In this document: positions 1 through 8,526 of the stretch, one piece after another
How positions within the stretch are numbered: position 1 is the stretch's first letter
Layout: each line of letters opens with the position of its first letter
DNA from: JAFEDN01 sp963712715
GTDB taxonomy: Bacteria; Pseudomonadota; Gammaproteobacteria; Coxiellales; Coxiellaceae
DNA length: 64,000 nt
NCBI GenBank assembly: GCA_963712715.1
Contig: CAVQJI010000037.1
Location: 62,001-126,000 of the forward strand
Reading direction: 5' to 3'
Program-made: the position numbers and the translations under genes
The notes under the pieces: model-generated
The model's database searches: none
Told to the model about the DNA's origin: nothing
The model's input: only the letters and a program-made list of their open reading frames with translations

Positions 1-1
1 G

Positions 2-875
2 CGTCTCGATAATAAGCATATACTCGATTTATATATGGTGATGGGTGGCATTCCCTATTACCTGGAGCAATTAAAGCCGGGTAAATCCGTGGCGCAAAAC
101 ATTAATCAGTTATGTTTTAGCACGGACGGTTTGTTGTTGACGGAATTTCCGCGTTTATTTCAATCGTTATTTGCTTTATCCGAAATAAATATGCGAATTA
201 TTCGGGTAATTGCCGCGCATCGTTATGGAATCAGTCGCCAACAGATTATTAAAAAAACGAAAATTCCTTCCGGGAGCAATTTGAACAGCCGTTTATATGA
301 ACTGCACGCAGCGGGATTTATTCATGGCTACACACCGTTTGGTTATGGAAAAAAAGAAACATATTATCGCGTGATTGATGAGTATGCGTTATTTTATTTG
401 CGCTGGATAGAACCGCACTCAAAGAGCGGTCATCCATTTAGCGGCAATCATTGGCAGGTAGAGGTAAAGACTCCCGCATGGCTCAGTTGGGCGGGTTACA
501 CTTTTGAAGGGATCTGCCTGAAACACAGTGAGCAGATTTTGCGGGCGTTAGGATTGGAGACGAATTGGCTGTAAAATCAGTAGTTGGCGGCATGTGGCTG
601 CCATCAAATCGGCAGCATCGGGAGCGCAAATTGATTTATTGTTTGACCGCAATGATGATGCGATAACTTTGTGTGAAATTAAATATTGTGAAAAACCTTA
701 TAGCCTGGATAAAGCGGCAGCTAAATCCCTACTGCAAAAACGGGATATTTTTATGACATTGACTAAAACCAGAAAACAGTTATTTATCGCTTTTATTACC
801 ACAATGGGTCTAAAACCCGGCTTATGGAACGATGAGGTGATTGATACCGTCATCGATTTAGACAAATTATTTTAG
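2..875 (+). pseudogene. Archaeal-type AAA ATPase C-terminal part (DUF234-like), frameshifted
   Basis: The gene is open to the left window edge, so its N-terminal P-loop domain lies outside. The visible part has a winged-helix stretch (around 180-330) and then a region matching the C-terminal nuclease-like module of these ATPases, with GAQIDLLFDR and CEIKY, i.e. the D...ExK pattern of PD-(D/E)XK folds. The first frame stops at 574. The second frame is readable upstream to about 552 and carries the expected continuation (SSWRH..., then GAQIDL). One extra base near 560-565 therefore joins them. The family is often found with mobile or defence-like loci; its role is unclear. Either a pseudogene or a sequence error. 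Confidence 0.7.
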
Positions 876-955
876 AATAGCGGCGATTCCCTGCGCCATG
901 GGCTATAATTAGATTATAAGGTCCAGTGCTGTGTCTTTTTATTTGGGAATATTTT

Positions 956-1438
956 ATGAATAAGATAGAAAAGAAATTGATGATAGTTCTATTAAGTTTT
1001 TTAATTTCACCAATTGCTCATGCTAAAGTAGAGTCTGCTTATCCTTGTAAAAACCTGTTAGGGACTCATTGGAAAGGAACCTTAACTGGCTCTGGTGAAT
1101 TTCCACCCCATCCGATACATATGGAAGATTTTCATATAGAGCGTGTCGATCTCTATCTTGGATCTGTCTATTATATTTCCGGGAATTTTGTTTATACCTC
1201 AAATGGTACTCGGTACAGCGAAAGGCTAAACGGTGATTGTTTTGAAAGCATTACATGGGGCACTGCTACTATTAAGTCTGCCATAATAACTCTCGTTAGG
1301 GACGCTCCTCATGATCACCCAAATGCATGTTTTCAGCAGCAGCTTACCGCCAAGCGGTTTTGGCGGCAACAGCAGAACAGGCACATTAACATTGAAATAA
1401 AGTCAGCAATTCCCGCTGTACTCAGCGGGAATTGCTGA
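956..1438 (+). CDS. Small secreted protein of unknown function
   Basis: The start at 956 is preferred to the upstream ATG at 926 because it gives a clean signal peptide (MNKIEKK, a hydrophobic core, and AHA before the likely cleavage site). The mature part is about 140 residues with several cysteines and no family I recognise. The last 11 codons (SAIPAVLSGNC) are made almost entirely of a perfect hairpin at 1404-1437, which is also the 3' module of the dispersed repeat seen elsewhere in the window. The natural C-terminus may therefore have been replaced. It converges on the CPBP gene only 5 bases downstream. Confidence 0.55.
   Translation: MNKIEKKLMIVLLSFLISPIAHAKVESAYPCKNLLGTHWKGTLTGSGEFPPHPIHMEDFHIERVDLYLGSVYYISGNFVYTSNGTRYSERLNGDCFESITWGTATIKSAIITLVRDAPHDHPNACFQQQLTAKRFWRQQQNRHINIEIKSAIPAVLSGNC
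1404..1437. repeat. Perfect 15-bp hairpin, solo copy of the repeat's 3' module
   Basis: Arms CAGCAATTCCCGCTG and its exact complement flank a TACT loop. The same CCGCTG-loop-CAGCGG core ends the longer repeat copies at 19.8, 28.0, 40.7, 61.4 and 63.9 kb. It lies in the last codons of the secreted protein, between two convergent genes, and may also act as a transcription barrier. No T-run follows. Confidence 0.75.
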
Positions 1439-1443
1439 GGATG

Positions 1444-2589
1444 TCAAATTAATCTTTCAATTCCGCAAATAAAAATGGCCCAAATTCCAATAAGCCAGTG
1501 AGAAATAATCACGCCAATTAATGAACTTTGTTTTGAATATAAATATCCCCAAAATAGACCTTGAACAAAAGCCAAAAAAGGAAAAAAAGGAGATCCGTGA
1601 AGATGTACAATAGCAAAAAGCAAATTGGAAACTAAAATAGCAGTCCAGGTTCTTTGAAATTCTGTACCGGCGAGGAAACGGTAAAATGTTCCCTGTAATG
1701 TTCCCCGGACAATAAATTCCTGAAAAGGTACAAATACGATATAGCCAACCAGGCTAATGAAATATGAAGACCATGAGAATGCGGCATGTGCCTGAAGTAC
1801 CGCCTCTACATCAAATAATGTTATTCCTTTAAAAACAGTAGAAATAAGCAACCATTTTACAAGAGTAAATAGGCCAATAAAAACTAAAGAATAAAGTATG
1901 GCTTGTTTGCAATCTTTTTTCCAATTTCTAGTCGTAATCCCAAACATTTTCAAAGGATACTTGAATTTCTTAATGTAAATGATATTGATTATTACTATAA
2001 TAACTAAAATAACAACTGAAATGATCGTGATACTATCAAATTTTTCCTTAACCATATTGATAAAGAATAAGCTAAGAACGTAAATATCTGTAACGTAAAT
2101 GGCGCCTACCAGAAACGCTCCCAGGGCTACCCGTTTTCGATATTCGTTTAAACGATGCTGCATTGACTCCAGAGTCAGGTTCTTAAATCTTCTTAATCTC
2201 GCCGCAAGATTTTTACTCAAGGCAACAGTGAGTTTGTCATGCACTATTAAATTTTGCTTTATATTTTCGACATTAAAAGCAAGAACGGTCACCGATTCTG
2301 CTGCTCTGTAGGAAACAGCCCTTGGCTGGTCTTCTACCAATGCAGTGTCACCCGCCAGTTCACCAGGGTGAAGTGTGTCTATGATATGATCTGTTCCAGT
2401 ATTATCTTTTTTTAAGATCTGCACGGTCCCTCTTAAAATAAAGTAAAAGTAGCCCGGAGCTTCTCCTTCATGGGCGATAAATGCTCCCTTTTCCAAAACA
2501 ATTTCCTGGCTGCAGGTGGTGAGCAAAGCCTGTTTTTCATCCTCGGTTAACAGACTAAAAATTTTATTGCGATTGAAATCAACATCCAT
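1444..2589 (-). CDS. Cyclic-nucleotide-binding domain fused to CPBP-family intramembrane protease
   Basis: Residues about 10-140 form a CRP/cNMP-binding domain (GELAGDTALVEDQPRAVSYRA resembles the phosphate-binding cassette). It is followed by a basic linker and 6-8 membrane segments from about 160 to 381. The membrane part has CPBP/CAAX-protease-like motifs: QEFIVRG (usual form EExxxR, so the first Glu is Gln here), FAIVHLH (FxxxH) and a late HWLIG. The family includes Rce1-type CaaX proteases and bacterial immunity or processing proteins. The fusion implies a membrane protease gated by a soluble ligand. Substrate unknown. The start at 2589 is the only one that keeps the complete sensor domain. 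Confidence 0.75.
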   Translation of the reverse strand: MDVDFNRNKIFSLLTEDEKQALLTTCSQEIVLEKGAFIAHEGEAPGYFYFILRGTVQILKKDNTGTDHIIDTLHPGELAGDTALVEDQPRAVSYRAAESVTVLAFNVENIKQNLIVHDKLTVALSKNLAARLRRFKNLTLESMQHRLNEYRKRVALGAFLVGAIYVTDIYVLSLFFINMVKEKFDSITIISVVILVIIVIINIIYIKKFKYPLKMFGITTRNWKKDCKQAILYSLVFIGLFTLVKWLLISTVFKGITLFDVEAVLQAHAAFSWSSYFISLVGYIVFVPFQEFIVRGTLQGTFYRFLAGTEFQRTWTAILVSNLLFAIVHLHGSPFFPFLAFVQGLFWGYLYSKQSSLIGVIISHWLIGIWAIFICGIERLI

Positions 2590-2774
2590 ATTTTTGCATT
2601 ACCTCAATTCCGGAAGGGAGTGGTCAGACGTTTGAGTTGGCCGACAAAATATAAAGGCAAAGAAAGTAATTGATATTGAACATGACTTCCATGACTTCAG
2701 TTCGAAAGATGGACAATGAAATATTCCGTCAAAATAAAAGGTTATTTTATCCAGTTAATGGACAAAATACAAGG

Positions 2775-4232
2775 TTATTTTGCCGAAGAAGTCGCCGGTT
2801 CCGGTGTAGTGGCTTGCCGGGGTTCTTTGGTGTTGGTGGCTTGGGAAATTTGTTTCGCTGCCTCAAGGTTAATGGGCTTTGTCAACCAGGCGCTTAATTT
2901 GGCGACATCGGCTCCGCTCAGGGTACCGGCATTTTCCTTCAGGGCGACAAAATTATTCATATAAGCATATTGATCCACAGAATAGGATTGCTGGGTTTGA
3001 TAAAGCAGAGTGGTATCGTCCAAAACATCCAGAAGGGTTCGCGCTCCTACGCTATAAGCGGCGCGGGCCGAGCTGAGGGCGCTCTCTGAAGATTTAATGG
3101 ATAAAGCATCGGCTTTCACCTGAGCACTGTATGAATTAACGCCTAAAAACGACTGACGGGTGGCGCTGACTACCTGACGGTAAACATTTTCTTCTTTAGC
3201 GCTGGCGCTGGCGTATTGATACCGGGCCTGTCGGGTTTCTGCGATTGCGCGGCCGCCTGAGAAAAAATTCCAATTCACTCCCACACCAATAGTGCCTAGC
3301 TGCTGAACCAGAGTTTCAGTGATGGGGTGAGGGACAAAAGTTAACGTCCGATCATATTGGCGTTGATCCGTATAAGAACCCTGTATACCGAAACTGGGCA
3401 ATAAGTTTGACTCCTGTACCCCGATATTTGTTTTAGAATATTCAGCGCTATAGTGCTGGGCCTGCAGTTGATAGTTTTGTTTGACCGCGGTGGCTGCCCA
3501 GGCAGTAATATTATTGGGTTCCGGAGTAATTAATGGAATGCCTTTTTCACCCAAACCATCCAAAAATTCATAATAGTGACCGGTGATCACGTGCAGATTT
3601 TCCAGGCTATTTTCTAATTGAGTAATGTTGGCAATTTCTTTGGCTTTGGTTTGATCGTACTTGGATTGTGCATCGTAAACGTCGGTGATTGGGACTAAAC
3701 CCACGTCGTATTTTTGTTTTGCCGTATCGTATTCTTGTGCGAAGGCGGCTTTGTTGGCGCGGGTATAACGCAAAATATCATTCGCCTGCAAAACATTTAA
3801 ATAGGCTCGGACAGTGCGAGTGATTAAATCCTGTTGCGCGAAATAAAAATTGGCGGTGGCGCCTTTCACAGCAGCCTCAGCGCCTTTTAAAGACTCCCAT
3901 ATTCCCCAATTAAAAATGGGCTGGCTTACGTTTAAAACCACACTACTGCTAAAATAATTTTGGTTGGTGGCAAACGCGGCGTCCTGGGTGTAATTGGGAA
4001 CGTTGTAGGCGACCCCAGCCTGGACCGCCAAATTCGGAAAAAAAGCGGAACGGGCGATGGGCAGATTTTGTTTAGCGGCCATCCAGTCCGCCTGTGCCTG
4101 TTTATAACTGGCGTCATTCACAAGGGCTTGTCGGTAGACATCGATTAGAGACTCGGCATCACTGTTTAAACTTATTCCCGAGAGGATACCGGCTATGCAA
4201 ATGATTTTAATTTTCTGCCAGGTTCTGAACAT
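2775..4232 (-). CDS. tolC: TolC-family outer membrane efflux channel
   Basis: The protein has 485 residues with an N-terminal signal peptide (hydrophobic IICIAGILSGISL, then DAES). It has two long helical repeats typical of TolC/OprM trimers: LIDVYRQALVNDASYKQAQ near the start, and VYDAQSKYDQTKA / LDVLDDTTLLYQTQQSYS as paired coiled-coil signatures. It would form the outer-membrane tunnel for tripartite pumps or type I secretion. No inner-membrane partner lies next to it, as is usual for tolC. The C-terminal roughly 40 residues (Pro/Thr/Ala-rich after the last helix) are low-complexity. Confidence 0.92.
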   Translation of the reverse strand: MFRTWQKIKIICIAGILSGISLNSDAESLIDVYRQALVNDASYKQAQADWMAAKQNLPIARSAFFPNLAVQAGVAYNVPNYTQDAAFATNQNYFSSSVVLNVSQPIFNWGIWESLKGAEAAVKGATANFYFAQQDLITRTVRAYLNVLQANDILRYTRANKAAFAQEYDTAKQKYDVGLVPITDVYDAQSKYDQTKAKEIANITQLENSLENLHVITGHYYEFLDGLGEKGIPLITPEPNNITAWAATAVKQNYQLQAQHYSAEYSKTNIGVQESNLLPSFGIQGSYTDQRQYDRTLTFVPHPITETLVQQLGTIGVGVNWNFFSGGRAIAETRQARYQYASASAKEENVYRQVVSATRQSFLGVNSYSAQVKADALSIKSSESALSSARAAYSVGARTLLDVLDDTTLLYQTQQSYSVDQYAYMNNFVALKENAGTLSGADVAKLSAWLTKPINLEAAKQISQATNTKEPRQATTPEPATSSAK

Positions 4233-4281
4233 GTATTATTTCCTCAAAATTATTGCCGCCAGTGTATCATAAAAGTGCAGA

Positions 4282-5586
4282 CTATTCCAGATCCCAGACG
4301 GCATCTACGGCTTCGAGGGTTTGATGGATATCCTGTTCCGTATGCGCCAGAGACATGAACCCTGCCTCGTACGCCGAAGGCGCCAGATATACCCCATGGT
4401 CTAGTAAGCCATTGAAAAATTTTGTAAAATTTTGGAGATGGCAAGCCATCACCTGTTCGTAATAATGGATAACCGGTTCACCTGTAAAATAAATACCAAA
4501 TAATCCACCGCAAGCCACGGTCGTCACGGGAATTTTAGCGGCATTGGCGCGTTCCTGGATACCCGACAACAGTAGGCTGGTTAATTGATCCAGTCTTTGA
4601 TAACAGGCTGGGGTTAACTGCCGTAGTGTGGCTAAACCTGCGGCCATGGCGACTGGATTCCCCGACAGCGTTCCCGCCTGGTAAACCGGGCCTTCCGGGG
4701 CCAGCTGCGACATAATATCACGCCGCCCGCCGAATGCGCCGACAGGCATCCCGCCGCCTATAATCTTACCTAAAACTGTCAGATCGGGGCGGATATCAAA
4801 TAACCCTTGTGCTCCCTGCGGGCCTACGCGGAAACCGGTAATGACTTCGTCAAAGATCAATAAACTCTCGTATTGATTACACAGTTCCCGTAATCCTGGA
4901 AGGAACTCTGGCAAAGGTAATACCATATTCATATTGCCGGGTATGGGTTCCACGATGACGGCGGCGATTTCATCTCCCCAGCGTTCAAATAAAGAGCTGA
5001 CCGAATCCAAATCATTGAAGCGGGCGGTGAGGGTTTCAGCCACAATATTGGCGGGGACTCCCGGAGAGCTGGGTACGCCGAAAGTCAGAGCGCCGGAACC
5101 GGCTTTGACTAACAGACTGTCGGCATGGCCGTGATAGCATCCCTGGAATTTAATAATTTTATTGCGGCGGGTGAATCCCCGCGCCAGACGAATAGCTGAC
5201 ATCGCCGCTTCCGTACCCGAACTCACCATGCGAATTTTTTCGATATGGGGCATGCGCTGGCAAATTTCCATCGCCATCTCGACTTCCGCTGCGCAGGGTG
5301 CGCCATAACTCAGTCCCTGCGCGGCAGCGGTTTGCACGGCCTTTATAACGTCCGGATGGGCGTGTCCCAGAATCATGGGACCCCAGGAACCGACATAATC
5401 AATATAACAATTGCCATCGACGTCCGTGATGTAAGCGCCTTTGGCGGATTGAATAAACCGCGGAGTATTGTTGACCGCCAGAAAAGCGCGCACGGGGGAA
5501 TTGACGCCCCCGGGAATAAACTGTTGGCCTCTTGCGAATAACTCCTGCGATTTTCCTATACAGGGTGCTGTGGAAAGGGTTGGCAT
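4282..5586 (-). CDS. hemL: Glutamate-1-semialdehyde 2,1-aminomutase
   Basis: A full-length (434 aa) class III aminotransferase-fold enzyme that isomerises glutamate-1-semialdehyde to 5-aminolevulinate, the C5-pathway precursor of haem. The PLP lysine is K274 in LGKIIGGGMPVGAFGG. FDEVITGFR supplies the cofactor-binding Asp, and GTLSGNPVAMAAG is the family motif. The start at 5586 faces rubredoxin, with about 44 bases between them. hemJ lies two genes away, so haem synthesis genes cluster here. Confidence 0.96.
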   Translation of the reverse strand: MPTLSTAPCIGKSQELFARGQQFIPGGVNSPVRAFLAVNNTPRFIQSAKGAYITDVDGNCYIDYVGSWGPMILGHAHPDVIKAVQTAAAQGLSYGAPCAAEVEMAMEICQRMPHIEKIRMVSSGTEAAMSAIRLARGFTRRNKIIKFQGCYHGHADSLLVKAGSGALTFGVPSSPGVPANIVAETLTARFNDLDSVSSLFERWGDEIAAVIVEPIPGNMNMVLPLPEFLPGLRELCNQYESLLIFDEVITGFRVGPQGAQGLFDIRPDLTVLGKIIGGGMPVGAFGGRRDIMSQLAPEGPVYQAGTLSGNPVAMAAGLATLRQLTPACYQRLDQLTSLLLSGIQERANAAKIPVTTVACGGLFGIYFTGEPVIHYYEQVMACHLQNFTKFFNGLLDHGVYLAPSAYEAGFMSLAHTEQDIHQTLEAVDAVWDLE

Positions 5587-5630
5587 TTTTTTGTCGCTCC
5601 TATTATGATCTAGCTAGAGGAGTGATTATT

Positions 5631-5801
5631 ATGCCATACAAACGTTATATGTGCCTGCTTTGTGGTTTTATTTATGATGAATCCAAAGGTTGGCCCGAAG
5701 ACGGCATTGAACCCGGTACGCGCTGGGCGGATGTGCCTGAAGACTGGTTATGCCCGGACTGCCGCGCCATGAAAGAAGACTTTGAAATGGTAGAAGTCTA
5801 A
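5631..5801 (+). CDS. Rubredoxin
   Basis: A 56-residue one-iron electron carrier. The two CxxC pairs binding the single Fe are CLLCGF near the N-terminus and CPDC near the C-terminus, with the invariant aromatic/acidic pattern between them (YDESKGWPEDGIEPGTRW). The start at 5631 is chosen over an upstream in-frame start because GAGG-type ribosome binding sequence lies 7-8 bases before it and the protein then has exactly family length. It is divergent from hemL. Its electron partner is not visible; HemJ or oxidative-stress enzymes are possible. Confidence 0.93.
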   Translation: MPYKRYMCLLCGFIYDESKGWPEDGIEPGTRWADVPEDWLCPDCRAMKEDFEMVEV

Positions 5802-5860
5802 AAGATTAAATCCACCTCATGCAGTCAAAGTTTTTAACGGGACAACTCTTCTTGGGAAGT

Positions 5861-6283
5861 CTAAAACGGCCTTACAATCACTAAAATCACAATGCCGATA
5901 AGGAGAAGAACGGAAGCTTCGTTGAACCACCGGTAAAAAAGGGTGGACATCCGGTTTTCATCGCGCTGAAATCGCCGCAATAAATAACCGCAGTACAGAT
6001 GATAGCACCAGAGAATGACCACCAAAAATAGTTTTAGCTGCATCCACCGTTGAGTCTGGTACCACGACCAGTTGCCGCAGAGCAGCCATAATCCAAAAAG
6101 AGTCGTCAGAACCGCCGCGGGAGTCGTAATTCCGTAATACAACCTTTTTTCCATGACCTTAAAGCGCTCGATGCTGATGCGATCGGAACTTAAAGTATGG
6201 TAAACAAACAGCCGCGGCAAATAAAATAAACCGCCGAACCAGGCCACCATGGAAATGATATGAAAAGCCAATACCCAACGCAT
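5861..6283 (-). CDS. hemJ: Protoporphyrinogen IX oxidase HemJ (UPF0093)
   Basis: A 140-residue, four-helix membrane protein of the HemJ family, which oxidises protoporphyrinogen IX to protoporphyrin IX in bacteria lacking HemG/HemY. The family signature is present at the N-terminus: FHIISMVAWFGGLFYLPRLF, with its conserved His, followed by VYH. A conserved KRLYYGITTPA loop and WMQLKL come next. The length matches the family. It is divergent from erpA, with 24 bases between the start codons, so the two must share or overlap promoter sequence. Confidence 0.9.
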   Translation of the reverse strand: MRWVLAFHIISMVAWFGGLFYLPRLFVYHTLSSDRISIERFKVMEKRLYYGITTPAAVLTTLFGLWLLCGNWSWYQTQRWMQLKLFLVVILWCYHLYCGYLLRRFQRDENRMSTLFYRWFNEASVLLLIGIVILVIVRPF

Positions 6284-6307
6284 GAGAAAAATGGTATCAT
6301 TTTGTCC

Positions 6308-6790
6308 ATGAGTATTCCAGATTCTGCTCCTTTAATCAATTTTACCCTTGCGGCGGCGTTGAAAGTGAAAAGCCTGATCGACGAAGAGGGTAATCCGGCC
6401 CTGAATTTACGGGTTTTCATCACCGGCGGCGGCTGTTCGGGGTTTCAGTATGGTTTTTCCTTCGATGAAAACATCAATGCCGACGACATCGTTATCGAGA
6501 AAAAATTGACCTCCGATGAGGATGAGGATGAGGATGAGGAAGATGAAGATGAAGATGAAGATGAAGATGAAGATGAAGATGAAGATGAAGATGAAGATGA
6601 AGATGGCGGTGAAGGCGGTGGCGCCAACGGTGGTATGGGTTCTGTCAAACTGCTGATCGACGCCATGAGTTTCCAGTATTTGCAGAACGCTGAAATTGAC
6701 TATCGCGAAGACGTCAAAGGCTCCGAATTCGTCATCCGCAATCCTCAAGCCAAAACCACCTGCGGCTGCGGCTCATCCTTTTCAGTCTAA
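6308..6790 (+). CDS. erpA: A-type Fe-S carrier ErpA with a long acidic insert
   Basis: An iron-sulfur cluster insertion protein. The three cluster-ligand cysteines are present: GGGCSGFQYGF and, at the C-terminus, TCGCGSSFSV. The start at 6308 gives the usual short N-terminus (SIPDSAPLINFTLAAA). Normal ErpA is about 110-120 residues; this one is 160. The extra sequence is an Asp/Glu run of 30 residues plus a Gly-rich linker, placed between the conserved VIEKK strand and the SVKLLIDAMSFQYL strand, i.e. in a surface loop. The fold and ligands are otherwise intact, so the protein is probably functional. Confidence 0.93.
   Translation: MSIPDSAPLINFTLAAALKVKSLIDEEGNPALNLRVFITGGGCSGFQYGFSFDENINADDIVIEKKLTSDEDEDEDEEDEDEDEDEDEDEDEDEDEDEDGGEGGGANGGMGSVKLLIDAMSFQYLQNAEIDYREDVKGSEFVIRNPQAKTTCGCGSSFSV
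6515..6604 (+). repeat. In-frame hexanucleotide microsatellite inside erpA
   Basis: Four copies of GATGAG are followed by eleven copies of GAAGAT, 90 bases in all, encoding alternating Asp-Glu. The unit is a multiple of three, so copy-number change alters protein length without breaking the frame. Confidence 0.95.
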
Positions 6791-6796
6791 AAAAGA

Positions 6797-6961
6797 TATA
6801 CCGCGTGACCTCTCAATTTGCGGTTTTTAGCGCCCAGATGTTGGCCAGATTGTGTTTTAAAAAACATGCGCATAGTTACTCATATGCAAATGTTTTTTAA
6901 AGCACAAGATGGCCTGCAGATGGGATGCTAAAAACCCCAAATTGAGAGGTCACGCGGTATA
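6797..6961. repeat. 165-bp long palindromic element (MITE-like)
   Basis: The ends at 6797-6831 and 6927-6961 are inverted repeats of 35 bp with one mismatch (outer part TATACCGCGTGACCTC). Most of the interior can also pair (for example AACAT/ATGTT and GGCC segments), so the whole element is one imperfect hairpin. It has no coding capacity and lies between erpA and the higBA remnant. Transcribed, it would be a strong terminator-like stem for erpA. Confidence 0.85.
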
Positions 6962-7031
6962 ACATCCGTCTGGATTTGCTTATCTTAAAAATTGATCCAG
7001 TGGCCTGACAGAGTTTCTGCAACACTTCGCC

Positions 7032-7422
7032 TTAATACGGGTGATTCCCTTTTTTATTTTCAATATGTTGTTCCTTGATTAGTATTTCAGCAGGAATATG
7101 TAATCCTTGATACAATTTTTGTATCATTTGTAATGACAGGCCACGTTTTTTATTTAATATTTCCGTAAACCCTACCCCTGGAACCGAGATATTTCTCCAG
7201 ATCTTTTCGAGTCAAACCGTGACTTTCCATCCAATAATTAATAGCATCTACGGGTTCTGGAAAATCAATTTTGTAGTGTTTTTCTTCATAGGCTTCTACG
7301 AGGATTGTCAGTACATCCAGGAGATCACCGCGAGGTGTGTTAGGCTTTGCATCAAATATGGATTCAATTTGTGCTAACGCCGCCTTGTAATCGTTTTGTG
7401 TTCTAATTGGCTTTATTTTCAT
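7032..7422 (-). pseudogene. higA: HigA-type antitoxin, frameshifted in its DNA-binding region
   Basis: The intact frame runs from 7422 to 7150 (90 aa) with the HigA/XRE pattern: ...DAINYWMESHGLTRKDLEKYLGSRGRV. It then ends abruptly. Shifting by one base at the GGGGTAGGG tract (about 7172-7182) restores the expected continuation EILNKKRGLSLQMIQKLYQG, then LHIPAEILI, and a stop at 7032-7034. The second half of the helix-turn-helix and the C-terminus are thus separated from the N-terminus. It starts 13 bases after higB, with an AGAGG ribosome site. If real, the truncated antitoxin may not bind its operator. Confidence 0.8.
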
Positions 7423-7435
7423 GACTTGCCTCTTT

Positions 7436-7729
7436 TTAAATGGTTTCTACGTCAATTTTATCGTATTCAACATGAGTACCCACAAATCTAATATAGATAA
7501 TAGCGTAATGGTAATTAATAGCAGCAACTAAACGATAGTCATTGCCCTTAATATTAAAGACCACCCGATTGTTTGACACGACGCTAGCATTTCTATATGT
7601 ACGTTTTATAGCCGCTGGTGATGACCAATTGGCTTGTTTAGCATCTGCATACCATGCTCTCAAAGGTTTCTCTGCCTGAGGGTGGTGCTTCCAAAAATCC
7701 TTTAATTTTTTGCGTGATATTATCCTCAC
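7436..7729 (-). CDS. higB: HigB-type mRNA interferase toxin
   Basis: A 97-residue RelE/HigB-superfamily toxin that would cleave mRNA on ribosomes. Family features are an N-terminal SRKKLKDFWKHHPQAEKPLRAW, the core VVFNIKGNDYRLVAAINY, and YIRFVGTHVEYDKID at the C-terminus. The order toxin-then-antitoxin is typical of higBA. The toxin frame is intact although the antitoxin next door is frameshifted. Confidence 0.85.
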   Translation of the reverse strand: MRIISRKKLKDFWKHHPQAEKPLRAWYADAKQANWSSPAAIKRTYRNASVVSNNRVVFNIKGNDYRLVAAINYHYAIIYIRFVGTHVEYDKIDVETI

Positions 7730-7761
7730 ATTTGTAATTGTAGCACGATCCCATTATGGGA

Positions 7762-8526
7762 TCAAGTTAAAGTTAAATAGATATCGAAGCGGCTGCTTTT
7801 ACCGGCGAGGCTGAAGCTGGGGGCCGGGCCTGAAATGGACGGCGCCAGTCTTGGCCGCTTGACCACCACGCGTTCCCGCGCTGTTTTTAGAGCCAAAACC
7901 AGCAGTTCCGGCGCATCATTGTCTTCGCCCACTACTTTTCGCAACAGGCGCATGGCTTTTTTTACCAGCGCCGATTTTTTTCGCTCAGGAAACATGGGAT
8001 CAAAATAAATAATTTGCGGAAATTGGCTGGCGGTTAATGAAAGTAAAAAATCCCGGCTATCCGCGCAAATCAGCCGCCAGGAGAGTGAGCGAATCCATTC
8101 GGTCTGCTGCGCCCGTCGCCAGCCGTCTTCCAGCAGCGCCGCGATAATCGACGAACGTTCAACCATAACCACGTCTGCGCCCAGCGACGCCAGTACAAAT
8201 GCATCAGTGCCGAGGCCGGCGCTGATGTCGCAGATTGTGAGATTTTTTTTCCGGTGCAAACCCACGGCGCGCGCCAATAATTGTTGACGTCCGCCTCCAT
8301 ACCGGTAACGGTGAAGCGCGGCGCCGCTCTGAAAATCCACGTGAAGGGTTTCCGCTGTATCGCCGGGCAACGATAATTCCAGAAAATGCGGGGTCAGTGT
8401 CAACAATAGAGAAAAACTATTTATAGATTGCGGTTCAGAGAATTCCAGGCCCAGTTTTGCCGCTAATTGCGCGGCATCGCTCTTTAATTCAGGAGAGGTG
8501 TAAGTGACACAGGCTTTAACCCGCAT
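7762..8526 (-). CDS. rsmJ: 16S rRNA (guanine1516-N2)-methyltransferase RsmJ
   Basis: A 254-residue SAM-dependent methyltransferase of the RsmJ/YhiQ family. The SAM site is CDISAGLGTDAFVLASLG followed by VERSS, and the catalytic-type motif is YFDPMFPERKKSALVKK. The start codon at 8526-8524 lies inside the terminal inverted repeat of the 8517-8668 element, so the first few residues may not be ancestral. A GTG a few codons downstream (VTYTSPEL) is an alternative start. Confidence 0.9.
   Translation of the reverse strand: MRVKACVTYTSPELKSDAAQLAAKLGLEFSEPQSINSFSLLLTLTPHFLELSLPGDTAETLHVDFQSGAALHRYRYGGGRQQLLARAVGLHRKKNLTICDISAGLGTDAFVLASLGADVVMVERSSIIAALLEDGWRRAQQTEWIRSLSWRLICADSRDFLLSLTASQFPQIIYFDPMFPERKKSALVKKAMRLLRKVVGEDNDAPELLVLALKTARERVVVKRPRLAPSISGPAPSFSLAGKSSRFDIYLTLT

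Noticed and set aside
2670..2964. Two short frames between the CPBP and tolC genes
   Set aside because: They overlap the 3' end of tolC on the opposite strand and have no ribosome site or conserved content; 2590-2774 shows only short direct repeats (AAGGTTATTTT).
6407..6748. Long antisense frames of poly-Ile/Phe and poly-Ser over erpA
   Set aside because: They are mirror readings of the GATGAG/GAAGAT microsatellite, with no start signals or conserved sequence.
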